The notes below the pieces were generated by a model. That model had not been told where the DNA came from. It did not search any database and saw only the letters and a list, made by a program, of their open reading frames with translations. From Mucilaginibacter agri (lineage in GTDB: Bacteria; Bacteroidota; Bacteroidia; Sphingobacteriales; Sphingobacteriaceae), in NCBI RefSeq assembly GCF_009928685.1, contig NZ_WWEO01000043.1, positions 310,001 through 374,000 on the forward strand: 64,000 bases of DNA. Reading direction: 5' to 3'. Both the position numbers and the translations under genes were made by a program. The first letter of the stretch is position 1. Each line of letters opens with the position of its first letter. Of the stretch, positions 44,593 to 54,052 are shown piece by piece.

Positions 44593-45978
44593 ATGCAAAA
44601 AGGAAATGTCGATTTTGTTGAAGAAGTGAGAACGAAGCCTGGAGAAAGGAGTAGGAAAATTAAATTGCTGCTAAAAGGAATGTTAACTAACACAACTGTT
44701 ATTAATATTCTTTTGGTCTCTGGGGTTAATATTTTTGTAAAAGGATCGGGTTTTTTGAAGGAAAGCCTCGTAGCACATACATTTGGCCTTTCAGCACTTT
44801 TAGATACCTTTTATATCGCGGTGCTTATACCCTCATTTATTAACAATGTATTTGTTGATTCGCTAAGTAATATTTTTATCCCTAATTATATAGCAGAATT
44901 AGCCTCAAGTAAACAAAAGGGAATATTTCAATCCGTTAGTTTTATCATTGTCACTTGTATTGCCATTGTATTTTGCATAATATGCATCCTCTCTACTGAT
45001 ACGTTTTTACCGTATTTATATCCTGGGCATGCTGCCAGCTATTACAACCTTATTTTGGTTCAATTTTACTGGATACTACCGGCCTTGTTCTTTTGGGGAT
45101 ATTCTTCCTTACTCAGTTCACTATTGATAGTCGGAGGCAAGTTTCTATACACTACAATTTATCCCATATTAACTACATTTAGCGTAGTCGCCTGTATCAT
45201 ATTTTTCAATGACCAATTAGGTGTTTCAGTTTTGGCCATTGGAATGCTTATGGGGAGCTTTTTGGAATTCTTATTTCTTTTATTAAGCGCAATTTATTTT
45301 AAAGAGATTCAATTTAAATATCCTCGTCTAAATTCCAACCTCAGGTTGATGATAAGACAATTACCAGCTAAAGCGTCATCGGGATTTCTAATTGGAATGA
45401 ATAGCTTTGTAGATCAATTTTTTGCGGCGCAGTTATTAGTTGGATCCATAACAGCAATAAACTATGGAGTTAAAATTCCTTCTTTTGTTGCCGGGGTATT
45501 AGTAATGGCTTTAGGTAATGTACTGCTTCCTCGCTTTGCGAAAGAAGTCAACAACAATCTTTTAAAAGCGTACGATGACCTTTTTAAAATTCTGAAAATT
45601 ACATTTTTTGCTACCGTCTTACTAAGTGCGGTTGTATTTCTATTTTCCGATCAGATAATTTTTTACTGTTTTCAAAGAGGCAAATTTCTGCACAGCGACA
45701 CCATGATTGTTTCGAACGTGCAGAAAATATTTTTACTGTATGTGCCATTTTATATTTGCAGTATTGTACTGGTTAAATTTTTGACAAGTATTAACAAAAA
45801 CCATCTTATGGCTTGGGTTTCATTGTTAAGTTTGTTGTTAAACTTTGGGTTAGATTTTTTGCTGATTAAGCCATTTAATTTATATGGGTTAGCGATAAGT
45901 ACATCTGCAGTTTATTTTGTTAATTGCTTGATATTGTTTTGTTGTGTGGTCTATCAAAGAAAAAAATGCAGTATATAA
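44593..45978 (+). CDS. MurJ/MviN-type lipid-linked oligosaccharide flippase (Wzx role)
   Basis: A 461-residue membrane protein with about 12-14 helices. ATG 44593 is chosen over the upstream TTG 44551. The MurJ signature elements are KGSGFLKESLVAHTFGLSALLDTFYIA (about 37-60), FVDSLSNIFIPNY and a Pro-Ala-rich core. The place in an exopolysaccharide cluster suggests flipping of lipid-linked repeat units rather than lipid II. Its last 13 nt overlap the next gene, which indicates translational coupling. Confidence 0.82.
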   Translation: MQKGNVDFVEEVRTKPGERSRKIKLLLKGMLTNTTVINILLVSGVNIFVKGSGFLKESLVAHTFGLSALLDTFYIAVLIPSFINNVFVDSLSNIFIPNYIAELASSKQKGIFQSVSFIIVTCIAIVFCIICILSTDTFLPYLYPGHAASYYNLILVQFYWILPALFFWGYSSLLSSLLIVGGKFLYTTIYPILTTFSVVACIIFFNDQLGVSVLAIGMLMGSFLEFLFLLLSAIYFKEIQFKYPRLNSNLRLMIRQLPAKASSGFLIGMNSFVDQFFAAQLLVGSITAINYGVKIPSFVAGVLVMALGNVLLPRFAKEVNNNLLKAYDDLFKILKITFFATVLLSAVVFLFSDQIIFYCFQRGKFLHSDTMIVSNVQKIFLLYVPFYICSIVLVKFLTSINKNHLMAWVSLLSLLLNFGLDFLLIKPFNLYGLAISTSAVYFVNCLILFCCVVYQRKKCSI

Positions 45979-47111
45979 GGTATATTATATTAAGCTTGTT
46001 TTTTTGGAACATCCCCTCCTTTACACTCAATTTAGGATACAGTGATTTAAGTTCGATATTAAGTTATCTTTCCTTTATACTGCTCATTGCATACCATATC
46101 TCAAACGCCAAAAGTACCCCCATCCGGCCATTAATATGGTTAGGAATATTATATTATTTAATCGCTGGACTTCAGCTTAAAACCGATCTGGAGATTTACA
46201 TGTTGGAGGCGGTTAAGTTTTTTATAATAGTTATTTGTAGTAACACCCTTTTAAAAGATTGTACCGAAAAGGATTTTTTCATGTTTCTATTAGTAGGCTC
46301 TTTGAGTATAATCATACAACCTTTGTTCTTTCCAGATAACTATGGCAGGGCCAGTGGTTTGTACATTAATCCTAATTACGCTGGGTTTGTTTGCCTTATT
46401 GGGTATTGTGGTTCTCTAGGATTGCAAAATCATTATGTAAAAAGAACGGGGCAGTTTCTGTTTTCTTTTTTAGGGTTGCTAACTTTTTCGCGAACATTTA
46501 TTTTGATTTGGGTAATACTAAATCTTATTCACGCTTCGGTCAATTTAAAGAATATAAAAGGTTTAGTTATCGGTGTTGTTGCTATTATTGGTATTCTTTC
46601 TTTCGCGAAAACATTTAATCTGAATGGTCTTAGATTTAGTCAGTTTCAAGATGTTTTGGACTCGAAATCCAAGATTGCCGATTTAAATCAAGACTCCCGT
46701 ACCGACACTTGGGCGAAATATTATGATAAGATACTCGATAGCCCTATCTCAGGTAATGGGTTTGGGGCGCTTAGAGGAATTGATCAGGGAGAAGGCGTTC
46801 ACAACTCTTATCTGCTGATTTTAGGTGAGGCTGGAATTGTGCCTTTTATGGTGTTTACAATCTATTTTATTTTTATGATCTTTAAGAGTTGGAAGTTTTT
46901 AAAAACAAAAATACATTTGCTTTTTGCCAATATAGCAATCGCTATGTTTCTGCTTACTAGCCATAATTTTTTTAATAATTATATAATCTTACTGAGCTGT
47001 ATTTGGGCGTACAATAAAAGTTATTTGCAATCAGATATCGATAATGAGGAAATAGAAGTTAAGGTTGAGGTTTTATATGACGGGGTTTTGCCTAAAACTT
47101 TTTCCCGATAA
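45966..47111 (+). CDS. O-antigen ligase/Wzy-type polymerase
   Basis: A 381-residue membrane protein with about 11 helices. ATG 45966 is preferred to a TTG 42 nt upstream. RASGLYINPNYAGFVCLIG (about 130-148) and GNGFGALRGIDQGEGVHNSYLLILGEAG (about 260-287) are the O-antigen polymerase/ligase core, where His in GVHNSY is conserved. The basic charge pattern and position between flippase and glycosyltransferases point to the polymerase of the repeat unit. Confidence 0.8.
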   Translation: MQYIRYIILSLFFWNIPSFTLNLGYSDLSSILSYLSFILLIAYHISNAKSTPIRPLIWLGILYYLIAGLQLKTDLEIYMLEAVKFFIIVICSNTLLKDCTEKDFFMFLLVGSLSIIIQPLFFPDNYGRASGLYINPNYAGFVCLIGYCGSLGLQNHYVKRTGQFLFSFLGLLTFSRTFILIWVILNLIHASVNLKNIKGLVIGVVAIIGILSFAKTFNLNGLRFSQFQDVLDSKSKIADLNQDSRTDTWAKYYDKILDSPISGNGFGALRGIDQGEGVHNSYLLILGEAGIVPFMVFTIYFIFMIFKSWKFLKTKIHLLFANIAIAMFLLTSHNFFNNYIILLSCIWAYNKSYLQSDIDNEEIEVKVEVLYDGVLPKTFSR

Positions 47112-47141
47112 AACAGTAAGTTTTGTTTATAATATAACATT

Positions 47142-48233
47142 TTGAAAATATCGTTTCTTATTGGTGGTATGGACTCGGGCGGAGCTGAACGAGTGATATC
47201 AATTTTGTCAAATTGGTTTTCAGCCCGACATAAGGTGAATATAATAAGTTGGAACAATAACGAGTCGTTTTACGCCCTAAACGAAAATATCATTCATCAG
47301 AAATTAGATTTAACCTACAACAACTCGTATCGGAATCATTTAGCATTTAATATAAAGAGAGTAAATTCCTTACGTAAGCTCTTAAAATCAACTAAACCAG
47401 ATGTACTGATTAGTTTTATTACCCCTAATAATGTTTTAGCCATTTGCGCTGCGAAAACTGTTGGTATACCAGTTATCGTCTCTGAAAGAGGGGAGTTATT
47501 TTCTGCCGACATATCTCCCTTTTGGCAGCGCCTAAGAAAAATGACATATAGGTTTGCTGATGCCTTGGTATTACAAACGCATGAGGCGAAAGAAATTGCC
47601 ATTAGAAAACATTTGCAAGCCAGGCGAAACGTTGTAATTGCAAATCCAATATCTGTTGATACAGAACCAATACCAGAAAAGGAGAAAGTTATTTTATTTG
47701 CAGGACGTTTGTCAAAAGATAAAAGTGTTAAAGATTTATTAACTGCGTTCAGTCGGTTAATAAATCAGTATCCTGACTATAGTCTGTGGATTGTAGGAGA
47801 AGGTACGGAGAAGGAGGCATTAATGACGACTGCTGTAGAAATAGGGATAGTGAGCAAAACAGTTTTTTGGGGTACTCAGAAAGACGTAAAGCCTTTTTAT
47901 CATAAAGCCTCAATATTTGTTTTGCCTTCTATCAGCGAAGGGTTTCCAAATGTTTTATTGGAAGCGATGAATTACAAAGCAATAGTAGTGTCTAGCAACT
48001 GTCCAATGGGGCCTAAGGAAATAATCCAGAACGGTGTTAACGGATTTCTTTACGAGCCAGGAGATATAAACCAGCTTGAACTATATTTGAATCGGATCAT
48101 GAGTAATCCCCCCGAATTGAGTAAGTTGACCGATGTTGCTTTAAAGAGTTTAGATAAATACGCTATAGATAATATAAGCCAGGAGTGGGAGAATATTATT
48201 AACGAAGTTAAAAAAGCTATTAACAAATTTTGA
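47142..48233 (+). CDS. GT4-family glycosyltransferase
   Basis: A 363-residue GT-B enzyme. It starts with TTG at 47142: the sequence KISFLIGGMDSGGAERVI is the normal N-terminal donor/acceptor glycine loop, the next ATG would cut it, and a stop codon lies just upstream. EGFPNVLLEAM with a Glu before (SISEGFPNVLLEA) is the GT4 EX7E motif. GRLSKDKSVKDLL begins the C-terminal Rossmann domain. It is one of four GT4 enzymes in the cluster, one per linkage presumably. Confidence 0.88.
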   Translation: MKISFLIGGMDSGGAERVISILSNWFSARHKVNIISWNNNESFYALNENIIHQKLDLTYNNSYRNHLAFNIKRVNSLRKLLKSTKPDVLISFITPNNVLAICAAKTVGIPVIVSERGELFSADISPFWQRLRKMTYRFADALVLQTHEAKEIAIRKHLQARRNVVIANPISVDTEPIPEKEKVILFAGRLSKDKSVKDLLTAFSRLINQYPDYSLWIVGEGTEKEALMTTAVEIGIVSKTVFWGTQKDVKPFYHKASIFVLPSISEGFPNVLLEAMNYKAIVVSSNCPMGPKEIIQNGVNGFLYEPGDINQLELYLNRIMSNPPELSKLTDVALKSLDKYAIDNISQEWENIINEVKKAINKF

Positions 48234-48264
48234 GTGAATAATAACGGAATTTAAACAATTAGTT

Positions 48265-48804
48265 ATGCTTGGGGTATTTAAAATATTCAGGAATAAAATA
48301 TTATATCATAGATATGGCGCGGTAGAATTCTATAGGCGCCAAGGGGTGAAAATTGGCGACAATTGCCGCCTTTACAGCATGATTATTAGCTCTGAACCCT
48401 TCCTAATTGAAATAGGAGACAAAGTAACGATTACAAGCGGAGTAAGGATCCTCACGCACGACGGTAGTACGTGGCTGATGAACGATAAAAAAGGCAGAAG
48501 GTTTCTATATCGTAGTGTAAAGATTGGTAACAATGTTTTCATCGGGGTAAACTCTATAATTATGCCTGGTGTAATAATCGAAGATGATGTAATTGTTGCG
48601 GCAGGTTCTATCGTTACCAAATCAATACCAGGCGGCGTGATTGTTGGCGGAAACCCCGCAAAAATTATTGGCAGTTACCAGGAATATATCCAAAATGGGT
48701 TGTCAACTCTGCATACCAGTGAAGATTTTGACGTTACAGTTTCTTACCAGGAAGCTATCGAAAAGATTGTTGACCGTACTCACAAACCATTTTTAAAAGC
48801 TTAG
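48265..48804 (+). CDS. Left-handed beta-helix acyltransferase
   Basis: A 179-residue acetyltransferase-like protein of the hexapeptide-repeat family (CysE/LacA/NodL type). RGVKIGDNCRLYSMIIS-like, VKIGNNVFIGVNSIIMPGVIIEDDVIVAAGSIV and the final GGNPAKIIG are typical. The Asp-His in ILTHDGST is the catalytic His. It probably O-acetylates the polysaccharide. It lies 31 nt after the GT4 gene and 4 nt before the asparagine-synthase-like gene. Confidence 0.85.
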   Translation: MLGVFKIFRNKILYHRYGAVEFYRRQGVKIGDNCRLYSMIISSEPFLIEIGDKVTITSGVRILTHDGSTWLMNDKKGRRFLYRSVKIGNNVFIGVNSIIMPGVIIEDDVIVAAGSIVTKSIPGGVIVGGNPAKIIGSYQEYIQNGLSTLHTSEDFDVTVSYQEAIEKIVDRTHKPFLKA

Positions 48805-48808
48805 TATT

Positions 48809-50665
48809 ATGTGTGGAATATACTTTACTACAAAAATATTTAACGACGAAATCATTGTTAGAAAACTTGATAGGATAAAATTCAGAGGGCCTGATTTTTC
48901 TAATTTTATTAATGTCGACAACAAAGCTATATTGGGACACAACCGCTTAGCTATTATTGATCTCGATGCTCGCTCCAATCAACCCTTTAAATATCTTCAT
49001 CTTTGGATCGTATTTAACGGAGAGATCTATAATTTCTTAGATCTGCGCACAAAGTTAACTGCTAAGGGGTTTACATTTTCTACCGACTCAGATACCGAGG
49101 TAATTTGTGCGGCTTACCTGGCTTATGGTGAAAATTGCGTTACACATTTTAATGGTATGTTTTCTTTTGTAATCTATGATCAGGAAAATCAACGCGTGTT
49201 TGGGGCAAAAGATCGTTTAGGGAAAAAGCCATTATTTTATCGTGTTCATAATTCAACGCTCGAGTGTGCCTCTCAGCCAAACGAAATTCTCATAGGTAAT
49301 GATCTGGAAATAAGCGATAAATCTTTAGAATCGTTTCTAACTTATAGTTATATACCATCGCCCGAAAGCGTTTACAAAGATGTCTTTAAACTAAGCGGGG
49401 GGTACTACTTTACCTATACATTGGGGAATAACGATATAAAGCTTACTAAGTACTGGGATTTAAATTATGCTGACTCATTGAGCTTTTCGCACTCCTATAA
49501 TGATGCCCTCGAACATCTCGAATCGTTATTAACCAATGCGGTTAAGATAAGAATGTTGTCTGACGTTCCCTTGGGAGCCTTCTTGTCGGGTGGAATTGAT
49601 TCGAGTCTTATTTCGGCAATAGCCAACAGGGTGAGCAGCACTCAGCTAAAAACATTCTCGGTGAAATTTAATGAAGGACGTTTCGACGAAAGTGTACATG
49701 CTGCCAGTACCGCAAAATATTTAGGTACGAATCATACCACTATAGAATGCAATTACGAGGATGGAATTGATCTTATACAGAAATTACCCGAGTTTTATGA
49801 TGAACCTTTCGGCGATTCATCGGCCATACCTTCAATGTTGTTGTCAAAATCGGCAAAAAAATATGTCACTGTAGCATTAAGCGGCGATGGTGGGGATGAA
49901 GGCTTTCTGGGATACAATCATTTTGATATAATTAATAAAGCAAGCTCTTTATATAGAGTACCTTATCTAATAAGATTTCTCGCAGGCAATGTTCTTAATA
50001 TTTCCAATAGTTACAAGGCTCAAATAATCAGTGCGTTTTTGCAGTACCCTGACATGAATATGTTCATTCAAAAGATATTTGAGACCTTTCAGCCCATATT
50101 TAATTATCCTGTGTCAACAAATCATAAGGATGTAGGTGCTATTAAGAAGTTAAAATATAATGACCTACAGAAAGCGGCTGATATCAATATTAAATTATGG
50201 CTCGAAAATGATAGTAATGTAAAGGTAGATCGTGCGTCAATGTCGGCTTCCCTTGAGGTACGAAGCCCATTGTTAGACTATCGTATTATCGAATTTGCGC
50301 GTACATTACCAGTTGATTTCCGTTATCAAAAAGGAAACAAAAAGCGTATCCTGAAAGATCTTACCTATAAATTTATACCAAAAGAAATGTTAGACCGGCC
50401 TAAAACAGGCTTTACTATGCCTTTTGAAGAATGGTTTAGGGATAAACTGAAGCCATTTGTTTATGATACTATTACCGAAGAGAATTTAAAATTGATTCCA
50501 CTGGATTTAAATACAAAGTATATTTTAAATAGTATTGATCTGCACATGCAGAGAAAAAAGAATTTTTACCCCACAATATGGAATCTTATTGTGCTAATTA
50601 CATGGCTTAAATATCAGGCTGCTCCAAATTATCATGCGCAAGAAAAAGGTCTTTTTTATTCTTAG
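48809..50665 (+). CDS. asnB: Asparagine-synthase (glutamine-hydrolysing) type amidotransferase
   Basis: A 618-residue protein. The nucleophile Cys2 (MCGIYF), then RGPDFSNF and NGEIYNFLDLR, form the glutamine amidotransferase domain. The synthetase domain has the PP-loop SGGIDS at 260-265 (FLSGGIDSSLISA) and SGDGGDEGFLGY. It could be ordinary AsnB, but its place in a cluster with TviB/TviC recalls WbpS and WbtH, AsnB-like proteins linked to amidation of HexNAc-uronic acids in P. aeruginosa O6 and F. tularensis. The amidation role is inference. It overlaps the next gene by 32 nt. Confidence 0.85.
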   Translation: MCGIYFTTKIFNDEIIVRKLDRIKFRGPDFSNFINVDNKAILGHNRLAIIDLDARSNQPFKYLHLWIVFNGEIYNFLDLRTKLTAKGFTFSTDSDTEVICAAYLAYGENCVTHFNGMFSFVIYDQENQRVFGAKDRLGKKPLFYRVHNSTLECASQPNEILIGNDLEISDKSLESFLTYSYIPSPESVYKDVFKLSGGYYFTYTLGNNDIKLTKYWDLNYADSLSFSHSYNDALEHLESLLTNAVKIRMLSDVPLGAFLSGGIDSSLISAIANRVSSTQLKTFSVKFNEGRFDESVHAASTAKYLGTNHTTIECNYEDGIDLIQKLPEFYDEPFGDSSAIPSMLLSKSAKKYVTVALSGDGGDEGFLGYNHFDIINKASSLYRVPYLIRFLAGNVLNISNSYKAQIISAFLQYPDMNMFIQKIFETFQPIFNYPVSTNHKDVGAIKKLKYNDLQKAADINIKLWLENDSNVKVDRASMSASLEVRSPLLDYRIIEFARTLPVDFRYQKGNKKRILKDLTYKFIPKEMLDRPKTGFTMPFEEWFRDKLKPFVYDTITEENLKLIPLDLNTKYILNSIDLHMQRKKNFYPTIWNLIVLITWLKYQAAPNYHAQEKGLFYS

Positions 50666-51692
50666 TTCGTTAAGAGCTGGTGGATCTGAACGGGTATTCT
50701 ATTTATTGGTGCGTAATTTCGATAAGAGTTTATATGATGTAACGCTGATTTTATTAGACAGCCGGGATAATTTTTTTGAAACGCCGATAGTAGGAGTAAA
50801 CCTCATTGAATTAAATACAATAAAGGCATCAAAATCTTTTTTCAAATTGGTTTCTCTATTACGTGCCGAAAAGCCCGATGCAGTTTTCTCTACAGGCAGC
50901 CATATAAATATTCTGCTTGGATATGTTTCGTTCTTTGCAAATATTCCCAGGTTAATTGCGCGCGAATCTAATATACCTAACCTTATGCATGTTTATGCAG
51001 GGATGAAGGCCAAAATTACCGGCCATCTTATAAAGCTGGTTTACCGGAAGTTTGATGTCATTGTTTGCCAATCGCAGGAAATGAAAGCCGCTCTTAACCA
51101 AGTTTACAATATAAAAGACACTAAAATGGTGGTAATCCCTAATCCTGTAGCTCAACCCAAGGTACAGGTGCATGTCCCGATCGACAATGGAGAGATAAAC
51201 AAAATGATTTTTGTAGCTAGGCTGTCGCACGAAAAAGGACATTTTAGATTGTTGGAATGTTTAGCAGATTTACCAGTAAATTATCATCTTACCCTTGCTG
51301 GCGATGGGCCTTTAAAGTACAACATTGAACAAAAGATAATTGAATTGGGTCTTGAAAAACGGGTTTACATGCTTGGCCAGATAAGCAATGTACCCGAAAT
51401 TATTGCAGCTCACAATTTATTTGTATTGTCGTCTTTTACAGAAGGGTTTCCTAATGTGGTTATAGAAGCCTTGTCTGTCGGAGTGCCAGTAGTGGCTTTT
51501 AATGTTGGCGGGCTGTCGCACATTATCAACGAAAAGAATGGATATGTTGTAGATCAGCATAAATTATCTGATTTCAAACAACGTATAGTTGAAGCATGTA
51601 ACAGGCGCTGGGACGGAGACCATATTGCCAATGATATCCAGGCAAGGTTCGGCATAAATAAAATTAGTAGTTGTTATGCTCAATTGATATAG
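50634..51692 (+). CDS. GT4-family glycosyltransferase
   Basis: A 352-residue GT-B enzyme starting MRKKKVFFILSSLRAGGSERV. The GT4 pattern continues with FSTGSHINILLGY, VIPNPVAQPKVQ, FVARLSHEKGHFRLLE and SSFTEGFPNVVIEALSVGVPVVA, where EGFPNVVIEA is the EX7E box. It starts 32 nt inside the asnB-like gene, a translational coupling. Donor and acceptor are unknown. Confidence 0.88.
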   Translation: MRKKKVFFILSSLRAGGSERVFYLLVRNFDKSLYDVTLILLDSRDNFFETPIVGVNLIELNTIKASKSFFKLVSLLRAEKPDAVFSTGSHINILLGYVSFFANIPRLIARESNIPNLMHVYAGMKAKITGHLIKLVYRKFDVIVCQSQEMKAALNQVYNIKDTKMVVIPNPVAQPKVQVHVPIDNGEINKMIFVARLSHEKGHFRLLECLADLPVNYHLTLAGDGPLKYNIEQKIIELGLEKRVYMLGQISNVPEIIAAHNLFVLSSFTEGFPNVVIEALSVGVPVVAFNVGGLSHIINEKNGYVVDQHKLSDFKQRIVEACNRRWDGDHIANDIQARFGINKISSCYAQLI

Positions 51693-51694
51693 TA

Positions 51695-52813
51695 ATGAGG
51701 AGTAATAGAATTCTTATAATGCTTCCCAGTGACGAACTTGGGGGCGCAGAGCAGATATTAAGAATGATAGCCTCTTATCATTTGAGTATAGGTGACGAAG
51801 TGTACATATATTTTGGCGTAAAAAGAATTGATGACGGTTGGAGTAATTTAGATACCAATAAGAATGCGCATCTTTTTTATGGTAAAGGAGGTAATATCTC
51901 AGGGCTATGTTACTCCTTCATTTTTATGCTGAAAGTTAGAAGTTTCTTTTTCGAAAGGGTATATAGTTCTAACGTTTATTATAATGGGATATTAGGGTTT
52001 TATAAAAAATGTGGCATTTTACGAGCCAAATACTTAATAGGAAGAGAATCAACCTCAATTTTCGAACGGTATAGCGGTGCCAAATTGTTAATGTACAAAT
52101 TCTTTTATCGACTTGGCTACAAGAATCTCGACTTATTAATATGCCAAACAGAGTTTATGAAGCAACAGTTGCAAAATGGTATAGCCAATATTGCCCGTAA
52201 CATTAATTTACAAGTGCTCCATAACCCAATCGATCTGCGATCAATAATAACTCAGCCTGAAGCGCAATCCGAACAATTTATAAACAGGATGAAATATATA
52301 GTTTCGGCTGGACGTTTAATAAAAGAAAAAGGATTTGACATATTGATAAATGCCTTTCATAAGATTAGTAATAAATACAAGGACGTTAACTTAATAATAT
52401 TGGGCGAAGGAAAGGAGCGGGATGCTTTGCAAAAGAATGTCTATGATCTTGAGTTAAATGCCAGGGTTATATTACCGGGGAGATTTGATAATGTTTACCC
52501 ATTATTTAAGCATGCAAAGTTGTGCGTAGTTTCTTCTCGGATAGAGGGTTTCCCAAATACACTTTTGCAAATGATGTCACAAAATACCAATGTTATAAGT
52601 ACGTTATGCGTGCAGGAAATATCAAATATTAAGGGGCTGCCCACATGTTATCCAAACGATGTAAATGGCCTTGCCACATTAATGGATGAGAATTTGTTGG
52701 ATAATGAAGAAAATTTGAATGAGAGAGTAAAAGAATTTGCAGCATATCTTGGTAAAAATAACATCGAAAGTTATATGATGTCTATTTCGAAATATTTGGA
52801 TACTAACGATTAA
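51695..52813 (+). CDS. GT4-family glycosyltransferase
   Basis: A 372-residue GT-B enzyme. ATG 51695 is chosen (MRSNRILIMLPSDELGGAEQI), giving a 2-nt gap after the previous gene; an upstream TTG at 51671 would overlap it. SAGRLIKEKGFDILI and EGFPNTLLQMM near residue 285 are typical; the second Glu of the EX7E box is replaced by Gln here (EGFPNTLLQ), which is unusual for GT4. Confidence 0.84.
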   Translation: MRSNRILIMLPSDELGGAEQILRMIASYHLSIGDEVYIYFGVKRIDDGWSNLDTNKNAHLFYGKGGNISGLCYSFIFMLKVRSFFFERVYSSNVYYNGILGFYKKCGILRAKYLIGRESTSIFERYSGAKLLMYKFFYRLGYKNLDLLICQTEFMKQQLQNGIANIARNINLQVLHNPIDLRSIITQPEAQSEQFINRMKYIVSAGRLIKEKGFDILINAFHKISNKYKDVNLIILGEGKERDALQKNVYDLELNARVILPGRFDNVYPLFKHAKLCVVSSRIEGFPNTLLQMMSQNTNVISTLCVQEISNIKGLPTCYPNDVNGLATLMDENLLDNEENLNERVKEFAAYLGKNNIESYMMSISKYLDTND

Positions 52814-52856
52814 ACAAGTTGTTGAAATAGAGAAATTCTCTAATAAAATTTACGAT

Positions 52857-54032
52857 ATGTTAAAAAGTATAAAGTATGCCTGGTGGATGATTTTGTTATT
52901 TACAAATGCTTGTTTTTTAAGCTGTACGGCTCAATCCAACATTCCCTTATCTCGCGAAGCTGTACCCGAATCCATTCTTGGGAAAGAGAAGTCGATATCA
53001 TTCGATACAGAAATTTTGAATACTAGTAAATCAGCATATGATGCAACTAAAGCTTTGCCGGCAAAGTATGTAACAGATGGATCAGTAGATTATACTTTGT
53101 ATCTTCAAAATGCCATCAATCAGAATCAGAATTTGATTTTGCCAGACTTTCCGGTTCTTATTAACTCGGGGGGGTTACGTATTATAAAGTCAAACAGTAC
53201 TATTGTTTTTAGAAAAAACTCGAAGTTAATACTACAGGCAAACGATAAGCCATCTTATACTATGATTGCTATTTATAATTCAAATAGCGTTACAATTTAT
53301 AATGCCAATCTTGTAGGCGATCGCGAAAAACACAGCGGTACAACAGGAGAATGGGGCATGGGAATTACTATTAGAAATTCTAACAATGTTAAATTGGTAA
53401 GCCCCCATATTAGCAATTGCTGGGGTGATGGTATTTATATAGCAGGAGATAATAAGGGCTCAACCAGCCATAATATTAGCATTTACAATTCCAGATTGGA
53501 GTTTAACCGTCGAAACGGAATATCAATTATAAGTGTAGATAGCTTAAAGATTTTAAATGCGATATTGTCTAATAATTTTGGAACCGACCCCGAGGCTGGG
53601 CTTGATATAGAACCCAATTCTAACAATGATGTTATTGATCATATTGAACTTAATAATATTTGTACATTTAACTCCCGGTTCGGTATGATAATTGGCTTAG
53701 GTAAATTGCCAGGCCAAATTAATAAAAATGTTAATGTAGTAATAGCAAATCACTATGACGAGCAGTCACATACAGCTTTTTGGCTAGGAGGATTTAAAAA
53801 TTCATATCCAGGTAATCCCCTAACTGGTAGAGTTGAAATTATCAACCCGATTTGGAGAAATAATATCCGGGCCTTTAAAAACGATACTTATTATGACTAT
53901 GGCCCTAGCGTGCAGTTTAAGAATACACAGGTTTTTAATAAAAGTAATTCTGGAATATCAGCCAATCAGCCGGATACACTTCTAAAAATAAAAGGCACAT
54001 TTAATAATAATAACAAAGTCTCATTCCATTAA
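52857..54032 (+). CDS. Right-handed beta-helix lipoprotein, possible polysaccharide lyase/hydrolase
   Basis: A 391-residue exported protein with a lipobox (FLSC, lipid Cys about 23). From about residue 95 on, a parallel beta-helix is recognised from repeated Asn/Ser-rich rungs: IYNSNSVTIYNANLVGD, IRNSNNVKLVSPHISN, CWGDGIYIAGD, ISIYNSRLEFNRRNG and SIISVDSLKILN. The fold is shared by pectate lyases and GH28. The motif CWGDGIYI resembles GH28-like WGDG elements. A depolymerase for the cluster's own uronic-acid polymer fits the context, but the catalytic residues are not proven. Confidence 0.8.
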   Translation: MLKSIKYAWWMILLFTNACFLSCTAQSNIPLSREAVPESILGKEKSISFDTEILNTSKSAYDATKALPAKYVTDGSVDYTLYLQNAINQNQNLILPDFPVLINSGGLRIIKSNSTIVFRKNSKLILQANDKPSYTMIAIYNSNSVTIYNANLVGDREKHSGTTGEWGMGITIRNSNNVKLVSPHISNCWGDGIYIAGDNKGSTSHNISIYNSRLEFNRRNGISIISVDSLKILNAILSNNFGTDPEAGLDIEPNSNNDVIDHIELNNICTFNSRFGMIIGLGKLPGQINKNVNVVIANHYDEQSHTAFWLGGFKNSYPGNPLTGRVEIINPIWRNNIRAFKNDTYYDYGPSVQFKNTQVFNKSNSGISANQPDTLLKIKGTFNNNNKVSFH

Positions 54033-54052
54033 TAGGCGGGTGCAATGTAATT

